This document shows positions 43,108 to 51,469 of a stretch of 64,000 nucleotides of DNA, piece by piece; positions within the stretch are counted from its first letter, which is position 1; every line of letters begins with the position of its first letter. Where the stretch lies: assembly GCF_017301635.1 (NCBI RefSeq), contig NZ_CP071091.1, positions 4,662,001 to 4,726,000 on the forward strand. The letters run 5' to 3'. The translations under genes were made by a program, and so were the position numbers. The stretch comes from Myxococcus landrumus. Lineage in GTDB: Bacteria > Myxococcota > Myxococcia > Myxococcales > Myxococcaceae. Under the pieces are notes generated by a model. It was not told the DNA's origin. It saw only the letters and a program-made list of their open reading frames with translations, and made no database searches.

Positions 43108-43752
43108 ATGCAACGCACCGAGCGGCTCTTCGCACTCGCTGAGTACCTGAGGGGCCGCCGCACGGGAGTCACAGCGGAGACCCTGGCGGAGCGCTTCGGC
43201 GTCACCGTGCGCACCATCTACCGCGACCTCGACTCCTTGCGCGATGCGTCAATGCCAGTCGCCGCGGAGCGGGGCCGAGGGGGTGGCTATGCATTGGACC
43301 GCAGCTACAGCCTGCCGCCGGTGAACTTCACCGCGCGCGAGGCCGCACTGTTGGTCGCACTGGGGCGCTTCGCCATCGACATGCGGCTGCTCCCCTTCAC
43401 CGGCACGCTGGAGTCCGCGCTGGACAAGGTGCGCTCGGCCCTCTCCACGTCCGCCCAGCGAGAGCTGTTGGACCGGCTCAAGGAGCTGTCATTCCTGGGC
43501 GTGCCCTCGCTGCCCAGCAAGGCCTCGGTGCGAGCAGCCATCGAGCGCGCCTGGTTCGAGCAGCAGATCCTCCGCATCACCTATGTGGACGGCAATTTCC
43601 TGGAAACCACGCGAGAGGTCCGCATCCTCTCCGTGGTGATGGACCGCCACGAGACGCGCCTGGATGCACAGGACGTGAAGGGCGGCGAGCGGCGACCGTA
43701 CCGGCTGGACCGCATCATCCAGGCCGAAGTCGTCCGCCCCTTCGACCCCTGA
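43108..43752 (+). CDS. HTH_11/WYL-type transcriptional regulator
   Basis: 214 residues. N-terminal helix-turn-helix (RLFALAEYLRGRRTGVTAETLAERFGVTVRTIYRDLDSLR), then a short middle and a WYL-like C-terminal segment (LRITYVDGN, TREVRILSV, RPYRLDRIIQAEVV). It is shorter than typical WYL proteins (~300), apparently lacking part of the C-terminal extension. The family responds to DNA damage or nucleotides in several systems. Divergent from polB. Confidence 0.82.
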   Translation: MQRTERLFALAEYLRGRRTGVTAETLAERFGVTVRTIYRDLDSLRDASMPVAAERGRGGGYALDRSYSLPPVNFTAREAALLVALGRFAIDMRLLPFTGTLESALDKVRSALSTSAQRELLDRLKELSFLGVPSLPSKASVRAAIERAWFEQQILRITYVDGNFLETTREVRILSVVMDRHETRLDAQDVKGGERRPYRLDRIIQAEVVRPFDP

Positions 43753-43797
43753 GCGGGCGGGGGCGTGTCTGCCCATGCCGCAGTGCATCAAAGACAG

Positions 43798-43827
43798 ACG
43801 TTAACCTTCCGTCACAGAAGGAACGTT
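43798..43827. promoter_or_regulatory. Inverted repeat upstream of fadD
   Basis: ACGTTAACCTTC (43798-43809) mirrors GAAGGAACGTT (43817-43827) around CGTCACA, with one unpaired base. It lies 70 bp before the fadD start, in a 145-bp gap, and fits a dyad for a TetR- or GntR-type fatty-acid regulator. No such gene is adjacent. Confidence 0.35.
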
Positions 43828-43897
43828 ACACGTCCGTAATCGCGCTACCATCCGGCACCCCCAACCCATCAACGAATCGCGCCTTGGAGGCGAGCCG

Positions 43898-45574
43898 ATG
43901 GAGAAGCCCTGGTTGAAGCACTACCCGCCCGGAGTTCCGGCGGAGATTGATATCCAGCAGTACCCGTCGCTGACGCACCTGATGGAGGAAGCCTTCGCCA
44001 AGTACGCGGATCGGCCCGCGTTCAAGTGCATGGGCAAGAGCATCACCTACCGCGAGCTGGACGCGCTGTCGCGGCGCGTTGGCGCGTGGCTTCAATCGCG
44101 GGGCCTGGAGCGGGGCGCCACCGTCGCGGTGATGATGCCCAATGTGTTGCAGTACCCGGTCTGCATCGCGGCGATTCTGCGCGCGGGCTACGTGGTGGTG
44201 AACGTCAACCCGCTCTACACGCCGCGCGAGCTGGAGCACCAGCTCAAGGACAGCGGGGCCCAGGCCATCTTCATCCTGGAGAACTTCGCCACCACGCTCG
44301 AGCAGGTGCTGGACAAGACGCCGGTGCGCCACGTCGTCGTGGCGACCATGGGTGACCTGATGGGGGCCTTGAAGGGCACCCTGGTCAACTTCGTGGTGCG
44401 CAAGGTGAAGAAGATGGTGCCGGCGTACAACCTGCCGCGCGCCGTGAGCTTCAAGCAGGTGCTGGCGGAGGGCGGCAAGCGCACGCTCAACCCGGTGGCC
44501 TCCAAGCACGACGACGTCGCCTTCCTGCAGTACACGGGCGGCACGACGGGCGTCTCCAAGGGCGCCACGCTGCTGCACCGCAACGCCATCGCCAACGTGC
44601 TCCAGGTGGAGGCGTTCCTGGACCCGGCGATGCGCGGGCGCAACATCGCGCAGCTGAACATCGTCTGCGCGCTGCCGATGTACCACATCTTCGCGCTGAC
44701 CGTCTGTGGGCTGATGGGCATCCGCCTGGGCGCGATGAACATCCTCATCCCCAACCCGCGCGACATCCCGGGCTTCATCAAGACGCTGTCGGAGCAGAAG
44801 TTCCACATCCTCCCGGCCGTCAACACGCTCTACAACGCGCTGGCCAACCACCCCGACTTCAAGAACCTCGACTTCTCCGAGCTGATGATTTGCAACGGCG
44901 GCGGCATGGCCGTGCAGCGCGCGGTGGCGGAGAAGTGGTTCGCCATCACCCGCGTGCCCATCATCGAGGGGTACGGCCTGTCGGAGACGTCTCCGGTGGC
45001 CACCAGCAACCTGCCCACCGCGACGGAGTACTCGGGCACCATCGGCCTGCCGATTCCCTCCACGGAAATCGCCATCCGCGACGACGACGGCAATCCAGTT
45101 CCCATGGGTCAGCCGGGCGAAATCTGTATCCGCGGTCCGCAGGTGATGGTGGGCTACTGGAATCGTCCAGACGAGACGGCCAAGGTGATGTTCGCCGACG
45201 GCTTCTTCCGCTCTGGCGACATCGGCGTCATGGACGAGCGCGGGCAGACCACCATCGTCGACCGCAAGAAGGACATGATTCTGGTGTCCGGCTTCAACGT
45301 CTACCCGAACGAGGTCGAGGGTGTGGTGGCCATGCACCCCGGCGTGCTCGAGGTGGCGGCCGTGGGCATCCCCGACGAGCACTCCGGCGAGGTGGTGAAG
45401 CTCTTCGTGGTGAAGAAGGACCCGTCGCTCACGGAGGCCCAGCTCATGGACTTCTGCCGTGAGCAGCTCACCGGCTACAAGCGGCCCAAGAAGATTGAGT
45501 TCCGCACGGAGCTGCCCAAGACGAACGTGGGCAAGATTCTCCGCCGCGAGCTGCGCGACAAGAAGGTCGCCTGA
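43898..45574 (+). CDS. fadD: Long-chain fatty-acid--CoA ligase
   Basis: 558 residues, matching FadD (561) in length. It activates fatty acids to acyl-CoA with ATP. Seen: AMP-binding P-loop YTGGTTGVSKGA (~212), SETSPVAT block with YGLSE (~362), RSGDIGVMDERGQTTIVDRKKDMILVSGFNVYPNEVE (~440-470, A8 hinge and fatty-acid signature) and C-terminal KTNVGKILRRELR with the catalytic Lys. The purine-rich GGAGGCGAGCCG precedes the ATG. Stands alone, with a dyad upstream. Confidence 0.94.
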   Translation: MEKPWLKHYPPGVPAEIDIQQYPSLTHLMEEAFAKYADRPAFKCMGKSITYRELDALSRRVGAWLQSRGLERGATVAVMMPNVLQYPVCIAAILRAGYVVVNVNPLYTPRELEHQLKDSGAQAIFILENFATTLEQVLDKTPVRHVVVATMGDLMGALKGTLVNFVVRKVKKMVPAYNLPRAVSFKQVLAEGGKRTLNPVASKHDDVAFLQYTGGTTGVSKGATLLHRNAIANVLQVEAFLDPAMRGRNIAQLNIVCALPMYHIFALTVCGLMGIRLGAMNILIPNPRDIPGFIKTLSEQKFHILPAVNTLYNALANHPDFKNLDFSELMICNGGGMAVQRAVAEKWFAITRVPIIEGYGLSETSPVATSNLPTATEYSGTIGLPIPSTEIAIRDDDGNPVPMGQPGEICIRGPQVMVGYWNRPDETAKVMFADGFFRSGDIGVMDERGQTTIVDRKKDMILVSGFNVYPNEVEGVVAMHPGVLEVAAVGIPDEHSGEVVKLFVVKKDPSLTEAQLMDFCREQLTGYKRPKKIEFRTELPKTNVGKILRRELRDKKVA

Positions 45575-45588
45575 AGCACCCCCGCGGC

Positions 45589-48500
45589 CTAACGCGCCGC
45601 GGAGGCTGACACGCGCGGCGACAGCTTCTGGAAGTTGTCGCCGCGTTCGCGCTCGATGCGCAGGATGAACGGGTCGATGCCCACATGGGTCGGCCGCTTC
45701 TCCACGGTGAAGGACACCTCCGTGGACGCGCCCTGGAAGCGATGCCGCTGCACGTGCAGCAGGTTGTCCTCCACGACGCCGTCGCGCGGTGAGCTCGTGT
45801 AGACGGCGACGTCCAGCGCCTCGTCCATGGGCAGGAGGACGTCCTCGCCGCCACGTACGGCCCGCTTGGATGTGGCCACACGGGCCGTCACCTGGAAGCG
45901 CCCGTCCGGCAGCGCCTCCACCGTGGCGGACTCCACCTTCAAGTCGTAGAGCACGACCTCCTTCATCCACTGGTCGATGAGGACGTGCTGGCCGGTGGTG
46001 GCCTCCGCGTGCAGCGCGTTCAGCAGGTCCAGCGTCGTCACGGAGCTCTCCCGCCCCGGCGCGTTCAAGAGGCGCCGCAGCGCCGCGTCCAGCTTCGCCT
46101 CGCCCAGCAAGTCCCGCAGCGCGTTCATCACCAGCGCGCCCTTGCCGTAGTACAGGTACGACTGGCCCGTGCCCTTGTAGAGCCCCGGCTCCTGGGTCGA
46201 CTCCCCCGCGCGTCCCGCGAGGTAGCGGTCCCGGTCGAACGCCAGCTCGCGCACCAGCGAGTGCTCGCCGTGCAGGCCCGCGAGGATTCGCTGCTCGGCG
46301 TACTTGGTCAACGACTCCACCAGCATCGTCGCGCCCTCGACGGTGGCCGGGTCCAGCATGTGGCCCCACCACTGGTGGGCCACCTCGTGCGCCGTGCGCC
46401 GGGTCACCAGGTCCACCGCGTCCGAGTGCCGCATGTCGGTGAGGAAGCCCCGGTCCTCCACGAAGTAGATGACCTGCCGCATCGCCAGCGCGCCGAAGCT
46501 CCAGGACGAGGGAATCTCCACGATTCGGAGCTGCTCGTCCGGGTAGCGGTGGAAGCGCGCGCCGAAGTCGTCGAGCGAGCGCGTGGTGGCCTCCACCATG
46601 GCCTTCACGTTGTAGGCGTGCGCGGGATGGTAATAGACCTCCACGTCCACGCCCTGGTGCCGCGTCTTCTCCACCGCGTAGCGCGCCGAGACGAGGGCGA
46701 ACTTCGGCGTCATGGGCCGGTCCACGACGTAGTGGAAGTAGCTCCGCCCGTCCTCGCGCCACTGCTTGCGCAGCGTCCCAGGAGCCACCGCCGTCTGGTC
46801 GCCCGACGTGGACACCATCAGGTCCAGGGTGTGCCACACCGGAGCCCGGACCACGGGCGTCCTGCCACTCTCGTCGAGCAGGGGCATCCGGGGCTGCTCC
46901 GGCAAGCCCCGCTCGCGCCGCTCCTCCGGGTTGCCCAGCTCATGGCCCCGGCGGTAGCCCAGCGTGGGGAACACCTCATCGTTCAGGATGAAGGAGCCGT
47001 TCTCCACCAGGGACAGCTCGAAGCCCGTGGCTCGCACGCCCCGCTCTTCACGCGTGACGTCGAACGTCAACTCGGACACGCCTCCGGGAGGCAGCGGCGG
47101 CTGGAGCCGGAAGTGGAACATGCCGAACTCCTCGTCATGCGCCACCTGCTCGCCGCCCTTCAGCGAGAGCGACACGGGCCTCGCCGTCGGAGGCACCGCG
47201 ACCCACAGCGTGTCCAGGGGCTCGCGCGTCTGGTTCTCCAGCCGGTACGTCCCCGTGGCGCGGTAGCGCCGGGCCTCCGGGAAGAGGTCCATGCGCGACG
47301 TCACCGCGACGATGCTCGGCAGCGGGAGCGGCTCGAGGACCTTGTACGTCCGCTCGTAGCGCTCGCGCCACGCCAGCGAAGCGTCGCGGGACTGGTAGGT
47401 GCCCAGGCCCCACGTGTCGCGGACGATGAGCCCTCCGGCGAGCACGAACACTCCTCCGCAGGCCACCGCGCCATACCGCCCCGCGCGTCCCCATTCCCCG
47501 GGCAACGCCCGCAGCCGCGCGCTCCAGCGAGCGCCCATTCCCCGCCGCCACAGGCCCCACGTCACCAGCGCCAGCAGCCCCGCGAAGGCGCTCCAGTACA
47601 CCATGAACGCCGTGAAGGACGCGGCCATGGGGCCAAAGCCATCCAGGTCCGAATGGGACACGTCCGGCGCCGCGCCGAAGCGGGTCATCGGGTGCTCCAG
47701 ACCCAGGGATGCGCCCTGGCTCGCGACGAGGGACAGCAGGAGCGACAGCACCATGCCCACGTAGCGGTGAGGGCTCACCGTCTGGATGAACAGCACCGCC
47801 ACCGCGAAGAGCACCAGCGGGAGCCCCTGGAAGTAGAACAGCGACAGGTAGAGCCTCGGCTCCAGGGCGAGCTGGCCGCGCACCAGTTGGAAGGCCACGC
47901 CCAGCGCGATGGGGACCGCGGTCATCACGCCCACCAGCGCCCCCATCGCGGCCAGCTTGGAGGCGAAGAAGAAGACGCTGGAGGCGGGTGTCGCGTCGAG
48001 CAGTGCCTCGAAGCGCGCCATCCGCTCGCGCCAGACCAGCTCCGCGCCGAAGTAGATGACCACCAGGGTGCCGACCTGGGACAGCGGCATCCAGATGCTC
48101 TCCAGCACGCGGCCCGTGGTGGGGATGCGGTAGGTGCCGGCCTCCCCGCGCCCCGCGCCCGTCACGATTTCCATCCCCACGACGAAGACCCACAGCGCCA
48201 GGAGCGCCAGGAAGGGCCAGCTGCGCAGCACGTGCCGCAACTCCAGCCGCGCCGCTGACGCGAACACCGCCCACGCCGAGCGGCCCCGGGGCGTGCCCAC
48301 CTCGACGGGACGGTATGACGCACTCCCCTGCGAGACGGGCGCCTCCGCGTGCTTCTCCTTCCGAGGCTTCACCGCCGAGGCGCGGAAGGAGAAGCGCCAG
48401 TGCACGAAGCCGAGCACCGCCACGGCGACGCCCAGCCACAGGAGCCGGTTCCAGAGGAAGTTCCCCGTCAGCGGGACGAACCGGGTGTTGCGCTCGGCCT

Positions 48501-49188
48501 CCGGCCAGTAGCGCGACAGCTCGAACAGCGCGGACAGGCCGAAGGGGTCCAGGAGCGCGGCGCGCGACAGCGACTCCGCTGACTGCGGCGCGGTCCCCGC
48601 CATGATGGGCGACTCCGCCCACATGGAGCCCACCAGGTACAGCGCGTACACGAAGACGCCGCCGACGTAGCTGGCCAGCCGGCTGCGCGACAGCGCGGAG
48701 ATGGCGAACAGCAGCGACGCGGCGAACACCACATTGGGCGTGACGACGACGAGGAGCGCCCAGAGGTAGCGGCCCACGCTCGGCGGAGCCACGCGCTCCG
48801 GGGGCACCGCCAGGACGTACGGGGCCACCATCAGCGCCAGCGTCGCCACGGCGAACACGGCGAGCGTCGCGAGCAGCGCGCCCAGGTAGCGGCCCAGCAG
48901 GTAGTCCCGCTGGGTGACGGACGTGGTGTAGAGCAGCTCCGTCATGCCGTGCTCGGCGTCGCGCTGCACGGTGGCCGCGCAGAAGATGCCCAGCACGAAG
49001 AGGGACGTGAGCGACAGGAGCCCCAGTGACTGCGCGACGCTGTGGGGCGAGTTGAGCTGGACGTTGTCGCCGCCGTAGCCCGTGCCGACCAGCGCGAAGC
49101 CCATCGCGGCGAAGATGACCAGCGAGGCGAAGAAGACGGCCTGGCGCGTGTGATAGCGCCACTCGAAGTGGAGGATTCCCCGGAGCAT
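45589..49188 (-). CDS. ABC-2 permease fused to M1 family aminopeptidase
   Basis: 1199 residues. Residues 1-600 are an ABC-2 type permease with two 6-TM halves (FEWRYHTRQAVFFASLVIFAAMG; LRSWPFLALLALWVFVVGMEI). Residues 610-1199 are an M1-like peptidase: HEVAHQWWGHMLDPATVEGATMLVESL holds HExxH and the third ligand Glu 19 residues on, one more than usual. The usual GAMEN motif is GALAM, so classic aminopeptidase activity is doubtful, though fusions in other phyla share this QGATMLxE-type variant. It forms an operon with the ATPase 12 bp upstream. Confidence 0.88.
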   Translation of the reverse strand: MLRGILHFEWRYHTRQAVFFASLVIFAAMGFALVGTGYGGDNVQLNSPHSVAQSLGLLSLTSLFVLGIFCAATVQRDAEHGMTELLYTTSVTQRDYLLGRYLGALLATLAVFAVATLALMVAPYVLAVPPERVAPPSVGRYLWALLVVVTPNVVFAASLLFAISALSRSRLASYVGGVFVYALYLVGSMWAESPIMAGTAPQSAESLSRAALLDPFGLSALFELSRYWPEAERNTRFVPLTGNFLWNRLLWLGVAVAVLGFVHWRFSFRASAVKPRKEKHAEAPVSQGSASYRPVEVGTPRGRSAWAVFASAARLELRHVLRSWPFLALLALWVFVVGMEIVTGAGRGEAGTYRIPTTGRVLESIWMPLSQVGTLVVIYFGAELVWRERMARFEALLDATPASSVFFFASKLAAMGALVGVMTAVPIALGVAFQLVRGQLALEPRLYLSLFYFQGLPLVLFAVAVLFIQTVSPHRYVGMVLSLLLSLVASQGASLGLEHPMTRFGAAPDVSHSDLDGFGPMAASFTAFMVYWSAFAGLLALVTWGLWRRGMGARWSARLRALPGEWGRAGRYGAVACGGVFVLAGGLIVRDTWGLGTYQSRDASLAWRERYERTYKVLEPLPLPSIVAVTSRMDLFPEARRYRATGTYRLENQTREPLDTLWVAVPPTARPVSLSLKGGEQVAHDEEFGMFHFRLQPPLPPGGVSELTFDVTREERGVRATGFELSLVENGSFILNDEVFPTLGYRRGHELGNPEERRERGLPEQPRMPLLDESGRTPVVRAPVWHTLDLMVSTSGDQTAVAPGTLRKQWREDGRSYFHYVVDRPMTPKFALVSARYAVEKTRHQGVDVEVYYHPAHAYNVKAMVEATTRSLDDFGARFHRYPDEQLRIVEIPSSWSFGALAMRQVIYFVEDRGFLTDMRHSDAVDLVTRRTAHEVAHQWWGHMLDPATVEGATMLVESLTKYAEQRILAGLHGEHSLVRELAFDRDRYLAGRAGESTQEPGLYKGTGQSYLYYGKGALVMNALRDLLGEAKLDAALRRLLNAPGRESSVTTLDLLNALHAEATTGQHVLIDQWMKEVVLYDLKVESATVEALPDGRFQVTARVATSKRAVRGGEDVLLPMDEALDVAVYTSSPRDGVVEDNLLHVQRHRFQGASTEVSFTVEKRPTHVGIDPFILRIERERGDNFQKLSPRVSASAAR

Positions 49189-49200
49189 GGTTCTCCTCCG

Positions 49201-50076
49201 CTACGCCGCGCGGCGGTGGGCCAGCGTGGAGAAGTAGACGTCCTCCAGGTCCGGCGGCACCTGCTCGAAGCCCTCTTCCGGCCTCGCGTCCGCCAGCACG
49301 TGCACCCGCGTGCGGCCCGCCTGGAGCTGCGTGGACAGGATGGGGAACGACGCGCGGTAGCGCTCCACCGCGCCCTTCTCCACCGTCTTGCGCCACACCC
49401 GCCCCGCGAGCGAGGCCACCAGCGCCTCCGGCGCGCCCTCGCACAACACGCGCCCCTCGCTGAGGATGGCCATGCGCGGACAGAGCTGGCGCACGTCCTC
49501 GACGATGTGCGTGGAGAGCAGCACGACGACGTTCTCCCCCACCTCGCCCAACAGGTTGTGGAAGCGCTGGCGCTCCTCCGGGTCCAGCCCCGACGTGGGC
49601 TCGTCCACGATGAGCAGCCGGGGGTTGCCGAGCAGCGCCTGGGCGATGCCGAAGCGCTGCCGCATGCCTCCCGAGAAGCCGCTCACCGCCTTCTTCCGGT
49701 GCGCGTGGAGGTTCGTGAGGTTCAACAGCGCGTCCACCTGCTCGCGCCGCGCCCGGGCGTTCGTCAGCCCCTTGAGCAGCCCCAGGTGGTCCAGCAGCTC
49801 CACCGCGGACACGCCCGGGTACACCCCGAAGTCCTGAGGCAGATAGCCCAGGTGCCGGCGGTGGGCCTGCGGCTGGGCGAGCACGTCGAGCCCATCGAAC
49901 GTCACCTGCCCCGCATCCGGCGCCTGCAGCGTGGCCAGGATGCGCATCAGGGTGGACTTGCCCGCGCCGTTGGGTCCCAACAGGCCGAACAGTCCTCGGT
50001 CGATGCTCAGGTCGATGCCCTGGAGGGCGCGGACCCCGTTGGGGTACGCCTTCGAGACAGCGGAGATTCGCAGCAT
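49201..50076 (-). CDS. ABC transporter ATP-binding protein
   Basis: 291 residues. Walker A GPNGAGKSTL (~36), Q-loop LPQDFG, signature FSGGMRQRFGIAQALL (~133), Walker B LLIVDEPTSGLDP (~153) and switch His STHIVEDV. It would energise the permease-peptidase encoded next. ATG 50076 (MLRISAVSKAYPNG) fits the family start. Confidence 0.94.
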   Translation of the reverse strand: MLRISAVSKAYPNGVRALQGIDLSIDRGLFGLLGPNGAGKSTLMRILATLQAPDAGQVTFDGLDVLAQPQAHRRHLGYLPQDFGVYPGVSAVELLDHLGLLKGLTNARARREQVDALLNLTNLHAHRKKAVSGFSGGMRQRFGIAQALLGNPRLLIVDEPTSGLDPEERQRFHNLLGEVGENVVVLLSTHIVEDVRQLCPRMAILSEGRVLCEGAPEALVASLAGRVWRKTVEKGAVERYRASFPILSTQLQAGRTRVHVLADARPEEGFEQVPPDLEDVYFSTLAHRRAA

Positions 50077-50194
50077 GGAGTCAGGGGGGCTGGAGGAGTG
50101 CCCCTGCCCTACGCCCTGGCGCGTCCCCTCATTGCGGCGAAAACGAGGGAGACCTTCATCCGAGGGAAACGGGCGCTCCATGCTGGAGACGGCA

Positions 50195-50224
50195 AGGCCC
50201 ACCACGTCCGTACGTGGTGGGCCT
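50195..50224 (-). terminator. Hairpin after the small basic protein
   Basis: Perfect 13-bp stem AGGCCCACCACGT (50195-50207) with ACGTGGTGGGCCT (50212-50224), loop CCGT, 17 bases past the small gene's stop. The T-tract is weak (TTG). Likely terminator, on either strand by symmetry. Confidence 0.65.
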
Positions 50225-50241
50225 CAGGAAGAGACGCTGAC

Positions 50242-50424
50242 TCAGTACTCTACCTGCGGCTGCGGCCCTGGAACGATGTCCGCGATATCAGGGTCCACAT
50301 CTCCGGGCTGGCGTGGGCCTTTTTCGACCTTCGCACGCTTGCGCTCTTCGCGCTTTGCATCCTTCTCCTGCTGGTGCTGCTTGCGCGCCTGTTCTTTCTG
50401 ACGCTTCGTCGACCTTCCTTGCAT
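50242..50424 (-). CDS. Small basic coiled-coil-like protein
   Basis: 60 residues. The N-terminal half is Lys/Arg/Glu-rich and helical (STKRQKEQARKQHQQEKDAKREERKRAK), the C-terminal half acidic/proline-rich (DVDPDIADIVPGPQPQ). I believe similar small proteins are common in myxobacteria beside cold-shock genes, but this is from memory. AGGAGG lies seven bases before the ATG. It may share a regulon with the cold-shock gene, from which a terminator separates it. Function unknown. Confidence 0.7.
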   Translation of the reverse strand: MQGRSTKRQKEQARKQHQQEKDAKREERKRAKVEKGPRQPGDVDPDIADIVPGPQPQVEY

Positions 50425-50440
50425 GTCGCCTCCCTCCTGA

Positions 50441-50477
50441 AAGCAAAAGCCCGGCCTCCCCCTAGAGGAGACCGGGC
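50441..50477 (-). terminator. Rho-independent terminator of the cold-shock gene
   Basis: GCCCGG (50449-50454) and CCGGGC (50472-50477), extended by near-complementary CCTCC/GGAGA arms, followed on the minus strand by TTTTGCTTT. It begins 24 bases past the cold-shock stop codon. Confidence 0.75.
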
Positions 50478-50501
50478 CGTCGGATGCTGGAGCGGACGCG
50501 C

Positions 50502-50708
50502 TCAGCCAACCGGGCGGACGTTCTCCGCCTGGAGCCCCTTGGGGCCCTTCTTGACGTCGAACTCCACCTTCTGACCCTCGGCCAGGGTCCGGAACCCGTC
50601 CGCCTGGATGGCGGTGTGGTGGCAGAACACGTCAGGGCCGCCATTATCCTGCGCGATGAAGCCAAAGCCCTTCGCGTCGTTGAACCACTTCACGGTACCA
50701 GTCGCCAT
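50502..50708 (-). CDS. Cold-shock protein (CspA family)
   Basis: 68 residues, the usual CspA length. RNP1 KGFGFI and RNP2-like DVFCHHTAI are present, with the normal start [13 protein letters not shown] and end [13 protein letters not shown]. It binds single-stranded nucleic acid and acts as an RNA chaperone. The long upstream gap suggests a long 5' leader, as in CspA mRNAs. Confidence 0.97.
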   Translation of the reverse strand: MATGTVKWFNDAKGFGFIAQDNGGPDVFCHHTAIQADGFRTLAEGQKVEFDVKKGPKGLQAENVRPVG

Positions 50709-51031
50709 ATGCGTCTTCTTTCTTCTCGCGGCATCCGAGCCGCCTCGCATCCCGAACCTGAGATGTGAAACTGCCTCTAGCCTGATAGGGGGCCTATGTC
50801 CAACCGCCCCTGATTCCGAGCGGCAGAACGCACGAACACCCCGAACAATTCTCGTTTCAGTCTAATGGCCCATCTACGGGCTCGCCGCACCTAGAAAGAG
50901 ATGGAGACCCCGGGAATAAAGGGGAAGTCACCCTCTCGGGTAAGCCTACGGCCATGCTGCGGGCACTCGCCTGGTGCACCGTTCCCTGGACGTGCGGGCG
51001 TGGACTTTCCGCGCAGGGCTGTGTCGACGAG
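50709..51031. other. Intergenic region with cold-shock leader and no gene
   Basis: This 323-bp gap contains the presumed 5' leader and promoter of the cold-shock gene, transcribed leftward. On the minus strand TTGGAC near 50800 is followed 18 bp later by TAGAGG, and the palindrome ATAGG-GGG-CCTAT (50785-50797) lies between them. No tested promoter. Right of 50860 I see nothing but the TetR stub's downstream flank. Confidence 0.35.
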
Positions 51032-51289
51032 TCAACGCCGGCCCTGGACGACGGGGCGTGACGCGTACCCCGCAAGGGCGTCCCACAGCTTCTGTTTGCT
51101 CCCGAAGTGGTAGCGAGGAGTGCCTCGACCCACACGGGCGCGCCGGGCCAGGGCCTCCCACGTCAGGGACTCGCGGCCCTGCTCCCGCATCAGCACGTCG
51201 GCCACGCGCAAGAGCCTCTCGCGCATTCCCTCCTCGATTCTCGCGCGCGGCGGCGCGACGATGAGGTTGAACCACGGCAACCCCAGCAT
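51032..51289 (-). pseudogene. Truncated TetR-type regulator
   Basis: The frame gives 85 residues: MLGLPWFNLIVAPPRARI, then a TetR helix-turn-helix (LTWEALARRARVGRGTPRYHFGSKQKLWDAL) and a stop after VVQGRR. Normal TetR regulators have about 190-220 residues; the ligand domain is missing and the downstream sequence does not look like one. It starts with a good ribosome site (GGAGGG before ATG 51289). Either a decayed gene or a stand-alone HTH. Confidence 0.6.
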
Positions 51290-51469
51290 GACGGACCCCC
51301 TCCTCTTGCAGATGGCCGCGACCCCGGCCGGCCCCAAGCGCGGTGGCACTTGCGGCTACGCAACAGGCGTATCCCGCTTGCCTATGTTTCCAACAGTGAT
51401 GCGTCGTGATTCCGGACATCACCGTGGTGAATCATTTGCCGTGGGGGTCCTCGGGCGGGTGAGCGCGCC

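Noticed and set aside
43826..46837. 1003-codon open frame antisense to fadD and extending over the M1/ABC gene
   Set aside because: Spans two genes with strong motifs in their own frames; composition is that of a GC-driven shadow.
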